Assembly (NCBI GenBank): GCA_030682755.1 | Contig: JAUXNR010000251.1 | Coordinates: 1 to 20,003, forward strand | Direction: 5' to 3' | Length of the DNA: 20,003 nucleotides | From: Flavobacterium sp. | GTDB lineage: Bacteria; Bacteroidota; Bacteroidia; Flavobacteriales; Flavobacteriaceae | Translations under genes and position numbers: made by a program | Shown: positions 6,332 to 13,972 of the stretch, one piece after another | Numbering within the stretch: position 1 is the first letter of the stretch | How the letters are laid out: each line of letters opens with the position of its first letter | Notes under the pieces: model-generated | What the model saw: the letters and a program-made list of their open reading frames with translations, nothing else | What the model was told of the DNA's origin: nothing | Databases searched by the model: none

Positions 6332-7321
6332 ATGATTGAAACAGAAATCTCAATAACTATAAACAGGAAATCCGATATTACCTTATTAGAGCAAACAATT
6401 GTGGGGAACAAGTTCCAATTTCCAGTTTACATTCGGGAATTTGAATTTAGCTATCAAATAAATTTTACAAGTGATTATGAGGAATGGGAATTAGACACGG
6501 TCATTCTCAATTCTTTTCCTGGATATGAATTTACCACCGACCTTGAAAAAGGACTAAAAGAAATACGGGTTCAAATATCCAGATACCAATCTGAATTATC
6601 GACCGATGGCTGGGGAAGACGGATTGAAAATCCTTTAGATGAAACGAAATATCTTGTAAAAGCGTCGGCAAGTAAACCTGAAAAATTCAACCCTAAAATC
6701 AAAGTATTGTTTGAAGATAAAGAGCATTACTACTTTGTAAATATTGTAGATGGTGTTAACAGGACTACTGAAGAAAAAGGTTTTTTACTTCTGGATCATT
6801 TTAAACCCAATGAAACTAATGAAGCAACATTTTTTAAAGATAGATTGTATAAATCTCCTTTAGAAGCCTTTCATTCAGGATACTATAAGTTATCTGAATT
6901 AGTGGATAAGGATTTTAGAACATACCTTGAAAACAGAAAGAAAGAAATCAGGGAAATTCAAAAGCAACCACGAAAAATCATCAGTGATTTTATAACTGCT
7001 TGCAACAGTTCAGATGAAAGTAGTATCCTGCTAAATCTTGACGAAAATATCGTTTTTGAAGCACGTAAAAACTGGAAAACTTTATTTGAAACCGAAAACA
7101 TTTCAAATTTCAAAGAATATCTGAACTCATCCGAACAACAATTGTGCAGTAAGAATTTTAAAATTCGTTCATCTTGGAGTTTTAGTTTACCAAACGTGAC
7201 TATTGGTGTAAAATATTTTCCACCAGCTACAGAACAGGATATGCACCCCACTCAAAAACATGAGCAGATAAGGTTTGTACTAGATGATAAAAAAATCGTC
7301 AGTATTCTGTATGAATGTTAG
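6332..7321 (+). CDS. Cargo protein of unknown family, possible C-terminal NTF2-like domain
   Basis: A 329-aa soluble protein that I cannot assign. The N-terminal ~150 residues are beta-rich and acidic. A charged helix (RTYLENRKKEIREIQK) follows near residue 200. The last ~110 residues, from RKIISDFITACNSSDESSILLNLDENIVFEA to RFVLDDKKIVSILYE, have the helix-then-curved-sheet pattern of an NTF2/SnoaL-like fold; this is a fold impression only. A TTG at 6299 would extend the frame by 11 residues, but ATG 6332 is preferred because the TAAATTTG promoter-like box overlaps the longer version. It is AT-rich like the next two genes and separated from them by 111 nt with its own promoter-like box, so it may be an independent cargo gene. 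Confidence 0.7.
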   Translation: MIETEISITINRKSDITLLEQTIVGNKFQFPVYIREFEFSYQINFTSDYEEWELDTVILNSFPGYEFTTDLEKGLKEIRVQISRYQSELSTDGWGRRIENPLDETKYLVKASASKPEKFNPKIKVLFEDKEHYYFVNIVDGVNRTTEEKGFLLLDHFKPNETNEATFFKDRLYKSPLEAFHSGYYKLSELVDKDFRTYLENRKKEIREIQKQPRKIISDFITACNSSDESSILLNLDENIVFEARKNWKTLFETENISNFKEYLNSSEQQLCSKNFKIRSSWSFSLPNVTIGVKYFPPATEQDMHPTQKHEQIRFVLDDKKIVSILYEC

Positions 7322-7384
7322 TCAGGTATAGCTAAAGTCAGTTTGGTTATGTCCACGATATAAATTTCAAGATAGTTTATTTTG

Positions 7385-7392
7385 TAAATTTG
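7385..7392 (+). promoter_or_regulatory. TAnnTTTG (-7) box, candidate promoter of the 533-aa/PLD operon
   Basis: TAAATTTG fits the Bacteroidetes -7 consensus and ends 40 nt before ATG 7433. No good TTTG -33 element sits at the usual distance. The same octamer is found ahead of the preceding cargo gene at 6294. Confidence 0.35.
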
Positions 7393-7432
7393 AAGAATAG
7401 TAGGTTACTAATAAATCAAATAGGAATTTTTA

Positions 7433-9034
7433 ATGGCAGTATTACAAAAAGGCAAATCAAATTATCCATTTTGGGGAGCATCCATAAATCTAATCACTGG
7501 ACTAGATCCTTTAGGACTGCAAACAACATCAGAGGCTACCTATGCCACTATGTTGCCAGGTATTTCTAACTTGACTAATCGTCTCCGTTATTATGGTTTT
7601 TATTGCTGGCTGTTAGATTTTTATTTCAAAAATGAAAAGCAAGGCAACTCAAAAGAACAATATCGTTTTATCCGCAGAGCTGAATTGATGATTGCCATAA
7701 TTATGCAAAGCGAGCGTAAAGGAGTTCAACAGATAACAGGAAGTAACTTTGCTTCAAACCTAATAAATACAGCTGAGGACACTTATTTTGACTTAGCCGA
7801 AGGAGCAGACAAGGACAATACCGATAAAAATGTTTATTGGAAATATCCGTCCGGTGCATTCGGACAATATTATTATGGAGCAATGCAGGCACTTTCCTTA
7901 ATTATTACAGCAATAAATGATGATGGAGATGTTATTTACAACATTAGTAAACCACACCCAAGACAAAAAGTTTCTGGGAAACAATTAGCCGAGGCTTTTG
8001 AAGTTTCATTGTCACCACAAATAAAAGAGTTGTTTTATAGTAATATTAAAAAAGGAAAACTTTACCACTCTGATATTTCAGAACTGATAAAATATTTTGC
8101 GATTGACACGATACAAACAGAAAATGCCGAATGGCAACTATATGTGGAAATGTTTTTGGACAAAGACGAACCAAGTCAAGAAATGGAAGAACGTTTTACT
8201 TTTCACAGAAAGGAAACAATTTTGTCACTGTTAAATACAGCTGTTAAAAATGAAAATAATTACGACTGGTATAGATTTCTATTGGAAAGTTACCGAAAGA
8301 AATTGGGCACAAATAGTTATCCTGAAACGGAAACTAATATTGGCTGGTACTGCTATCAATTAAATGAGTATTGGCAATACAGTTGCGGAACAATATTTTG
8401 GGCTGTATTACAACATCTTTACGATTTTCAACAAGACCAATATCTGCCATTGTTTGTAAAGAAATTTTCAAGCAGTATTACAAATGAAATATGCAAAGAG
8501 CTAAAGCAAGCCATAGAGCCAACAAGTTCACTTGCAGAAATTTTGGTGTTAATCACTGATACAGAAGACGAAGAAAACATCAAAAAGGAAATTGATGCAA
8601 CAAACGACCCTGTTATGGCAGCAAAATATGGCTTTATGCTTTTGCTTCAAATATTCAAGAATAATAGAGAGCAACTTCATCCATTGAAAGAATTTATGAG
8701 CAGAAAAAAGATAGAAAGGGATGGGAATATGGTTGATGGCATCTTGACAGTTCACACAGCAGAAAATGACACACTTCAAGATTTTGTTGAACAATTTATT
8801 TTACGCAAAATTATTTACAGGCACTCAATGGTTGCACTCAGAAAAATGGGCAACGGCTCACAGGCTACCCACAAATTTTTTATTGAGGAACAATACATCC
8901 GTTTCATAGATACATTTCCACCAAGAAACACATCGCCAAGAATGAACGCCTTGCAAAACATAATGTTTGATTTACAGGTAATCAACGACCAAAGGGTTTT
9001 ATCGCCATTACATAAGAAACTTTTGATTGACTGA
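7433..9034 (+). CDS. 533-aa protein of unknown family, partner of the PLD nuclease
   Basis: A 533-aa soluble, mostly helical protein with no motif I recognise. The N terminus has a striking aromatic segment: GLDPLGLQTTSEATYATMLPG near residues 23-43, then NRLRYYGFYCWLLDFYF. The middle contains Trp/Tyr-rich stretches (NIGWYCYQLNEYWQYSCGTIFWAVLQ). A basic C-terminal region follows (RKIIYRHSMVALRKMGNGSQATHKFF). No Walker, nuclease or helix-turn-helix signature is obvious. The stop overlaps the start of the PLD gene as TGATG at 9032-9036, so the two are translationally coupled and probably form one complex or system. G+C is low (20 of 60 bases at 7441-7500). ATG 7433 follows a TAAATTTG box. A role in defence, for example sensing or recognition for the nuclease, is inference from the pairing and context. 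Confidence 0.75.
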   Translation: MAVLQKGKSNYPFWGASINLITGLDPLGLQTTSEATYATMLPGISNLTNRLRYYGFYCWLLDFYFKNEKQGNSKEQYRFIRRAELMIAIIMQSERKGVQQITGSNFASNLINTAEDTYFDLAEGADKDNTDKNVYWKYPSGAFGQYYYGAMQALSLIITAINDDGDVIYNISKPHPRQKVSGKQLAEAFEVSLSPQIKELFYSNIKKGKLYHSDISELIKYFAIDTIQTENAEWQLYVEMFLDKDEPSQEMEERFTFHRKETILSLLNTAVKNENNYDWYRFLLESYRKKLGTNSYPETETNIGWYCYQLNEYWQYSCGTIFWAVLQHLYDFQQDQYLPLFVKKFSSSITNEICKELKQAIEPTSSLAEILVLITDTEDEENIKKEIDATNDPVMAAKYGFMLLLQIFKNNREQLHPLKEFMSRKKIERDGNMVDGILTVHTAENDTLQDFVEQFILRKIIYRHSMVALRKMGNGSQATHKFFIEEQYIRFIDTFPPRNTSPRMNALQNIMFDLQVINDQRVLSPLHKKLLID

Positions 9035-11685
9035 TGATACTAGAAAGAGAAAACATACTAACATTAATAGGAAGCAGAAGATATCATTCTGCAATTCTTA
9101 CTACCTTCAGCTTTGACTTTTATTTTTTTGAAATGAAAGCAATGAAATGGTTGCGTTCTTGTGGCGTGAGAAACATCAACGTTTTTATTGACGGACATTA
9201 TTATTCAGAGTTAATGCAACAAGCTACAGGAGAAGAAATGCAACTTTCTGCCGGTTATTCACTTTATCCTGTTTTCCAAAAGTCAGTATTCCATCCAAAA
9301 ATTTGGATGTTGTTTGGTGAAAAAGAAGGGTTGCTTATTGTTGGTTCCGGAAACCTTACAAATTCTGGAAATGGTAACAATGATGAGATTTGGGGAGCAT
9401 TTCATTTTGATATTCGTTCAACCGAAAATTCATCAATCTTTTCGTCAGCTTGGGATTATCTATCAACTCTTTCTTCGTCAGTTAAGGGACAGATGAATGA
9501 AAAAACTACAAAATGGATACTTGAACATTCTAAATGGCTGAATGAATTGCCAAAGACAAGACCATTTCAATTTTTCGAAACGTCGCAAAAAGAGAAGGTT
9601 GCTTTCCTGTTTAATACTGAAACAACTTCTATTTGGAACGAACTTTTAAAACATCTTAGCAATGAGAAAGTAGTAGAAATAACTACCATTTCTCCATATT
9701 ATGACAAGAATGGGAAAGTATTACAAGAACTCAATTCTCTTTTTCCTTCAGCCACAGTAAAAGTTATATTGGATGAAAGTGGGTTAATCCCTTCTACAAT
9801 GCAAGTGAGCAAAGCTTTTACATTTTACGATTGGTGTTATGCCGGCGTAAGCAAAGTGCAATATGCAAAATCTGGAAACTCAAAATCAAAACTTCACGGG
9901 AAGATTATTCATTGCAAGACAAAAAATGGAAAAGAGTTTTGCCTGTTCGGTAGTGCCAATATTACACCTGCAGGGTTGGGATTATTGGGCAAAAATTCAA
10001 ATGCAGAAGTTTCACTTCTTATTCAGTCAGAAAAAGGTGGATTGTTAAATCAATTAGGCATAAAACTGAAAACAAGCAATAGTAAAAGCCTTGATGAATT
10101 TGCAACGACTACAAGTAAATCAATTTATGAAACTATAATCGAGAATAATCAATACAAACTGCAACTGCTATCGGCAGAGTTGATTTATGATGAATTTATA
10201 CTTCATTCCAATGGTACTTATACCGATGAATTCAGGATTGTCTTCTTCGATAAGCAAAACCGATTTTTGTATTCCAAAACATTCTCAAATTATGGGAAAG
10301 AACTAAAAACAAAACTTAATTTGGAATTAGGCACTTTCCAATATGTGCAATTGACAAATATTAATGACGAGATTATCTCTAATAAACTTTTGATTTCAGA
10401 TTATTTCCTCTTGGCGAAAACGCATCCTAATCCAAAGACAGAGGAAATTGAAAAAATTTATAGCGAAATCCAAAATGGAGAGCTGAGTAAAGTTCTCGAC
10501 CTGTTGCATTATGCAATCTTTGATGAAACAGAAAATGAAACAGGAGCTAGCTTTTTAGATAGTAGGAGAAACACGTTTACAAAGCTGAATGATTACAAAG
10601 AACCTGAAAAACTTTACGATCGCTCTTCTTATAAAACAATAGAAAATTCTGGATTTGAAAAAAACCTTCTACTCTCTTCTCTTTCCCTACGTGTCTTAGA
10701 TGTTTTGAAGTTCATAAATTTAAATGGACTTTCAACGAATAAGCAAGCTGATATAAGTATTGATGAGCAAGAAGACGATTTAGGTAACATAAATGGAAAT
10801 GAGGAAGGAGAAGTGGCAACTGTTCGTAACCTCTCTTTTGCTGTGCTTAAATCTGAAAAAAGAAAGTTGATGAACTACTTTGATAACCTTTACCATTACC
10901 AACAAGAAATTCTTTATGGGTATAATCGACCAAAAACATATAGGCCTACACTTACAGATTTGACTAAATATTTAATCGCTCTTGAGTTGATAAATGAATA
11001 TGGAGGGAAATCTGCAAAGTATGACGAACAAGGAACACAACATTTTTTCAGTTATTTGCCCTTAGTAGATAACTATGATAATAACAATGTAAAAGGTTGT
11101 TGTTTAAACTTAATTGGCGACTTTTTGATGCTGGCAAGAAGCGGATTTAAAGCGTATGAATTTGACTACACCAAAAAGAAAATTGAGGAACTAAAAAAAG
11201 AGGCGCTCATAAGCACAATTGTTTGCTTGGTAAACAATCGCTGGAAAGATGATGAATTGCATTACTTTTTTACGATGGTTTTAAATGCACTTCATCATTT
11301 AGGTTGCAAAAATGCAGATGATTTCAATGCCAACTTCGAAGAGTTGAAAACCAAAATTAACAGTAGAATTTCTGAGTTGAAAAACAGGACAAAGGGATTT
11401 GAAAAAAACTTAGAGATATTTTACAGAAAACTTTGTCCATCGTTTATAAAGGTAATTAAACAGATTGAAGATAAGACCTTTGATACCTCCGCAGTTCAGG
11501 GTCAAATTATTTACAAATCGCCTTGGGGCTATAGCTACGTTCAGTCCGTTACAAAAACAAACGATTTCAGTTTAATCAGACCAGGCTTTATGTGGGATGA
11601 TAATAAGGAAGATTACATAAAGCATAGCCCAGACGAAATTTATTTACCTTTAAAGCTTACATCTTTTATATGTACTGATTTGTAG
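9034..11685 (+). CDS. Double phospholipase-D/HKD-fold protein, putative nuclease of a defence pair
   Basis: An 883-aa protein with two PLD lobes in its first ~350 residues. Lobe 1 has H87-P-K89, then G-S-G-N107 and E118. Lobe 2 has H288-G-K290, then G-S-A-N309 and E325. The Asp of the classical HxKx4D motif is absent in both lobes, but the H-x-K ... N ... E layout is that of BfiI-like PLD nucleases, which normally pair two lobes into one active site. No signal peptide or membrane helix is seen, arguing against a lipid synthase. Residues 350-883 are a long, mostly helical region of unknown family with an acidic linker near 570-585. It is coupled by TGATG to the upstream 533-aa gene. It is AT-rich (18 of 60 bases G or C at 10921-10980). 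DNA or RNA cleavage against invaders is inferred. Confidence 0.8.
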   Translation: MILERENILTLIGSRRYHSAILTTFSFDFYFFEMKAMKWLRSCGVRNINVFIDGHYYSELMQQATGEEMQLSAGYSLYPVFQKSVFHPKIWMLFGEKEGLLIVGSGNLTNSGNGNNDEIWGAFHFDIRSTENSSIFSSAWDYLSTLSSSVKGQMNEKTTKWILEHSKWLNELPKTRPFQFFETSQKEKVAFLFNTETTSIWNELLKHLSNEKVVEITTISPYYDKNGKVLQELNSLFPSATVKVILDESGLIPSTMQVSKAFTFYDWCYAGVSKVQYAKSGNSKSKLHGKIIHCKTKNGKEFCLFGSANITPAGLGLLGKNSNAEVSLLIQSEKGGLLNQLGIKLKTSNSKSLDEFATTTSKSIYETIIENNQYKLQLLSAELIYDEFILHSNGTYTDEFRIVFFDKQNRFLYSKTFSNYGKELKTKLNLELGTFQYVQLTNINDEIISNKLLISDYFLLAKTHPNPKTEEIEKIYSEIQNGELSKVLDLLHYAIFDETENETGASFLDSRRNTFTKLNDYKEPEKLYDRSSYKTIENSGFEKNLLLSSLSLRVLDVLKFINLNGLSTNKQADISIDEQEDDLGNINGNEEGEVATVRNLSFAVLKSEKRKLMNYFDNLYHYQQEILYGYNRPKTYRPTLTDLTKYLIALELINEYGGKSAKYDEQGTQHFFSYLPLVDNYDNNNVKGCCLNLIGDFLMLARSGFKAYEFDYTKKKIEELKKEALISTIVCLVNNRWKDDELHYFFTMVLNALHHLGCKNADDFNANFEELKTKINSRISELKNRTKGFEKNLEIFYRKLCPSFIKVIKQIEDKTFDTSAVQGQIIYKSPWGYSYVQSVTKTNDFSLIRPGFMWDDNKEDYIKHSPDEIYLPLKLTSFICTDL

Positions 11686-11712
11686 GTTTAGCAGAAATCG
11701 AACTACTCTGGA

Positions 11713-12528
11713 CTATCCGTCTTTTGGTTCCTTAAGTCCTGTTCTATAAGTGTTATCGAGTTTATTATGGATTATTGTTGCTACAACCAAAACTTCTGTC
11801 ATTTGTGAGAGTTGGGTATCCTCTAATATTTTTGGATTGTGCGCTTTTGGATTTCTATACATAGAAAAAAACCCTTTACAGAAGTTTCCAAAGCCCTTAT
11901 GTTCACTTTCTTCGCTTGGATTATTAAGGGTATTAAAAGCAAGCATAGGTCTTTTTTCCTTTCCCAACGCAAAACAATCATCAACTAAATCTGCTCCGTC
12001 TGAAGTATAGCCACTCTTTTGCCTAAGCCTTTCTGCAACACTTTTTGTAATTTCAAGTATAGCGTGAAAATAATTTTCCTTTAACCATTCAGCTTCACAG
12101 TAAGGCAAAATTTCTGAATGAACTCCAATGCCGTGTACTTTTTCTTTGATTTTAAGTGACCTGCTTTTAGCTTCTGAAATGGTTTTAGCCCTATCAACTT
12201 GTCGGGGTTGCCCAGTTTTATCAATTTCTATCCCTTCATAAACGAGTTTCTCATTCATAGTCGTTCTATCTTTTTCAAATTCATCTTCTGAATTATATCT
12301 TTTTGGGTTTAATAACCTGACAACAAATGCCAATACATTATTTCCGCAACTGTCTTGTTCTTGTCTTTCTTTTAGCGCATAAAAGAGTCTATCTGTTTTG
12401 TTTGTACCGTATTGAGATTGAGAAATACCAGCACCAGATAAATGTTCTGTAATTTTGGTATGGGTCAGCATATTTGAAACTATATCAGATATATTTCGCA
12501 GGGTTATGTCATCAAAGGATTTTGTCAT
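11713..12528 (-). CDS. TIGR02391-family HEPN-domain protein, putative abortive-infection RNase
   Basis: A 271-aa protein of the TIGR02391 (Hypoth_Ymh) type, common in defence islands. The N-terminal ~80 residues are an AbiJ-like helical domain (LRNISDIVSNMLTHTKI, then NPKRY at 74-78). The C-terminal half holds the HEPN domain, with NYFHAILEITKSVAERLRQKSG (152-173) as the first helix, GKGFF-like FCKGFFSMY (216-224), and the catalytic R-x4-H motif RNPKAH at 225-230, intact. HEPN proteins with this motif are typically metal-independent RNases that act as toxins. It is encoded convergently to the PLD gene, with only 27 nt between the stops, and lies 27 nt downstream of the small membrane protein gene on the same strand. 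Whether it works with the PLD pair or alone cannot be told from sequence. Confidence 0.85.
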   Translation of the reverse strand: MTKSFDDITLRNISDIVSNMLTHTKITEHLSGAGISQSQYGTNKTDRLFYALKERQEQDSCGNNVLAFVVRLLNPKRYNSEDEFEKDRTTMNEKLVYEGIEIDKTGQPRQVDRAKTISEAKSRSLKIKEKVHGIGVHSEILPYCEAEWLKENYFHAILEITKSVAERLRQKSGYTSDGADLVDDCFALGKEKRPMLAFNTLNNPSEESEHKGFGNFCKGFFSMYRNPKAHNPKILEDTQLSQMTEVLVVATIIHNKLDNTYRTGLKEPKDG

Positions 12529-12555
12529 TCAATAATTGTTCTATTTTAAAATTAG

Positions 12556-12828
12556 TTATCTTGATTTTTGTATCTCCACATTTTGTTTTTCTTTATCTTT
12601 CTTTTCACGAGAATAAACCCATAATGACAAAAGTCCATAAATAATCAGTGCATAAGCTACCCATTTACCAAACTTTTCAAGCAATTTAATAGTAAGCGAA
12701 CTTTCATAAGATGAAAATCCTTCTGCTCCCATAGGGCTACGTCTGTAAAACTTTCGCCGGTTAATCCAGTAGCGAAGTCCCAAGCCTGCAACCAAAAATA
12801 TGATGCCTATTATCAATGATGCGATCAT
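12556..12828 (-). CDS. Small two-helix membrane protein, conserved in Bacteroidetes conjugative elements
   Basis: A 90-aa protein with two predicted membrane helices (residues 2-21 and 55-72), a basic segment between them (NRRKFYRRSPMGAEGF) and a charged C-terminal tail (SREKKDKEKQ). The basic patch would stay on the cytoplasmic side, giving a hairpin topology. Similar small proteins beside tra operons are sometimes labelled as molybdenum transporter permease in databases, which the sequence does not support. It is separated from traQ by a strong terminator (12886-12929), so it probably has its own promoter. The HEPN gene follows 27 nt downstream and may share the transcript. Function is unknown. 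Confidence 0.7.
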   Translation of the reverse strand: MIASLIIGIIFLVAGLGLRYWINRRKFYRRSPMGAEGFSSYESSLTIKLLEKFGKWVAYALIIYGLLSLWVYSREKKDKEKQNVEIQKSR

Positions 12829-12885
12829 AACAAAAACACTTTATATTCACCTTTTAAATTTACAAAAATTTAGCTTCGATTACTC

Positions 12886-12929
12886 AAAAGAAAGAAATCC
12901 TGCTTTTTGTGGCAGGATTTCTTTCTTTT
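12886..12929. terminator. Strong bidirectional intrinsic terminator downstream of traQ
   Basis: An 18-bp perfect inverted repeat (12886-12903 and 12912-12929) with an 8-nt loop and a G-C-rich apex (ATCCTGC/GCAGGAT). The outer arm is A/G-rich on one side and C/T-rich on the other, so each strand provides a T-rich tail. It directly abuts the traQ stop at 12930-12932 and should end the tra transcript. It would also block plus-strand read-through from the cargo into antisense tra. Confidence 0.85.
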
Positions 12930-13382
12930 TTAATCAGTACTGTTAAACTGAAAACTTATCTGCTTTTCATTCCCGAAGCTGTCCGAAATCCAAACCACAA
13001 AGGATTGTGATACGGCAGATGTTGAGGTGTAATACAACCGAAACTGCTCCGTTGGTAATTGGTACAGATCGTTAGGCAGATACGGTGGTTCATCGTAGTA
13101 TCGCAACGTTCCCTGTCCGTCAAATTGAAAGTAGCGGAGAAAATATTGCGTGTTGCTGTAATTGCCTGTTCGCTGTATGGTAATCCGTATCTCTACGGTC
13201 TGCCCACTGGCAACATCTTTGGGTACAGGCATTACTTTGACCTCAAAAGGGAAATCGTTCTGTATTTCGAGTTCATCGTCTTTGCTACAAGATACCAACG
13301 TAACCGAAGCTGTGAGGATTGCTAAGAACATATATATTAGTAGTAATCCTATTCTGAATTTATTGAAAAATATTGTCATCAT
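12930..13382 (-). CDS. traQ: TraQ, conjugative transfer lipoprotein (DUF3872)
   Basis: A 150-aa protein with a lipoprotein signal: a hydrophobic core at residues 11-30 and the lipobox L-V-S-C with Cys32 as the lipidation site, then the SKDDE spacer. The mature part is a small beta-sandwich-like domain (FPFEVKVMPVPKDVASGQTVEIRITIQRTG, then QYFLRYFQFDGQGTL), as in the DUF3872/TraQ family of Bacteroidetes conjugative transposons. Its exact job in the transfer apparatus is unknown. It is the last gene of the tra operon, 8 nt after traO, with the terminator directly behind it. TraP (primase) does not lie between O and Q as it does in CTnDOT. A second Met directly follows the first, and either could be the start. 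Confidence 0.82.
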   Translation of the reverse strand: MMTIFFNKFRIGLLLIYMFLAILTASVTLVSCSKDDELEIQNDFPFEVKVMPVPKDVASGQTVEIRITIQRTGNYSNTQYFLRYFQFDGQGTLRYYDEPPYLPNDLYQLPTEQFRLYYTSTSAVSQSFVVWISDSFGNEKQISFQFNSTD

Positions 13383-13390
13383 TTTACGTT

Positions 13391-13951
13391 TTAAAAATTA
13401 AATCTTAATCCCACACCTGCTGACGGTCGGAGTTGTTCCAAATCCGTACCCCATAAGATTTTTGCACGTCCTTGCAGGACTAACACAAAACGGTCAGATA
13501 GATACGTTTCAAAAGTGAGTCGTCCACCTGCTCCATAGATGAAGGTGTCCTGGCTCAGTATTTTCGCTCCGTCATACAACATTGCTTCTCCACGGTTGAT
13601 GCTTTCATAACCGACTACGCCTGTTATTCCAGCATTCAAAGTGATATTTTTACGGGCATCGCCTAACAAGAAGAAACTGTAACCACCCTCTGCGGTATAA
13701 GTTTCCTGTGGTATGCGAAGGTCTTTGTAATTGTGATATTGATGCGTATATTCCAATGCCCAAAGCTGATAGTTACTGTTTTTACCGTTTACTGTCATTG
13801 CTACATTGATATAATAATTGTTAGCTATTTTATCATCAGATAGTACACCAGCACTCACTTCCAATCCTTTTTGTTTGGGTAACATTCTTTGTGCCTGTGT
13901 AACCGTGATGATCATAAATATGAGCATCACGGTATAGATATACTTTTTCAT
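13391..13951 (-). CDS. traO: TraO, conjugative transfer outer-membrane barrel protein
   Basis: A 186-aa protein with a cleavable signal peptide (residues 1-20, ending VTQA before QR). Alternating beta-strands follow (YYINVAMTVNGKNSNYQLWALEY, GGYSFFLLGDARKNITLNAGITG, GGRLTFETYLSDRFVLVLQGRAK), and the C terminus GVGLRFNF ends in Phe, as is typical of outer-membrane barrels. It matches the TraO family of Bacteroidetes conjugative transposons, part of mating-pair formation. It lies 21 nt after traN and 8 nt before traQ, inside the tra operon. Length and frame are intact. Confidence 0.88.
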   Translation of the reverse strand: MKKYIYTVMLIFMIITVTQAQRMLPKQKGLEVSAGVLSDDKIANNYYINVAMTVNGKNSNYQLWALEYTHQYHNYKDLRIPQETYTAEGGYSFFLLGDARKNITLNAGITGVVGYESINRGEAMLYDGAKILSQDTFIYGAGGRLTFETYLSDRFVLVLQGRAKILWGTDLEQLRPSAGVGLRFNF

Positions 13952-13972
13952 ATTATTTGCTTTAAAAGGTTA

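Noticed and set aside
9034..11685. Cardiolipin synthase or secreted phospholipase
   Set aside because: No membrane helices or signal peptide, canonical Asp absent from both H-x-K motifs, and paired with an unknown gene in a cargo island.
11750..12010. 86-codon plus-strand frame antisense to the HEPN gene
   Set aside because: Complementary to the conserved HEPN domain including RNPKAH; a shadow of that gene.
12556..12828. Molybdenum ABC transporter permease
   Set aside because: Only 90 aa with two helices, no permease signature and no transporter neighbours; that database label is not supported by the sequence.
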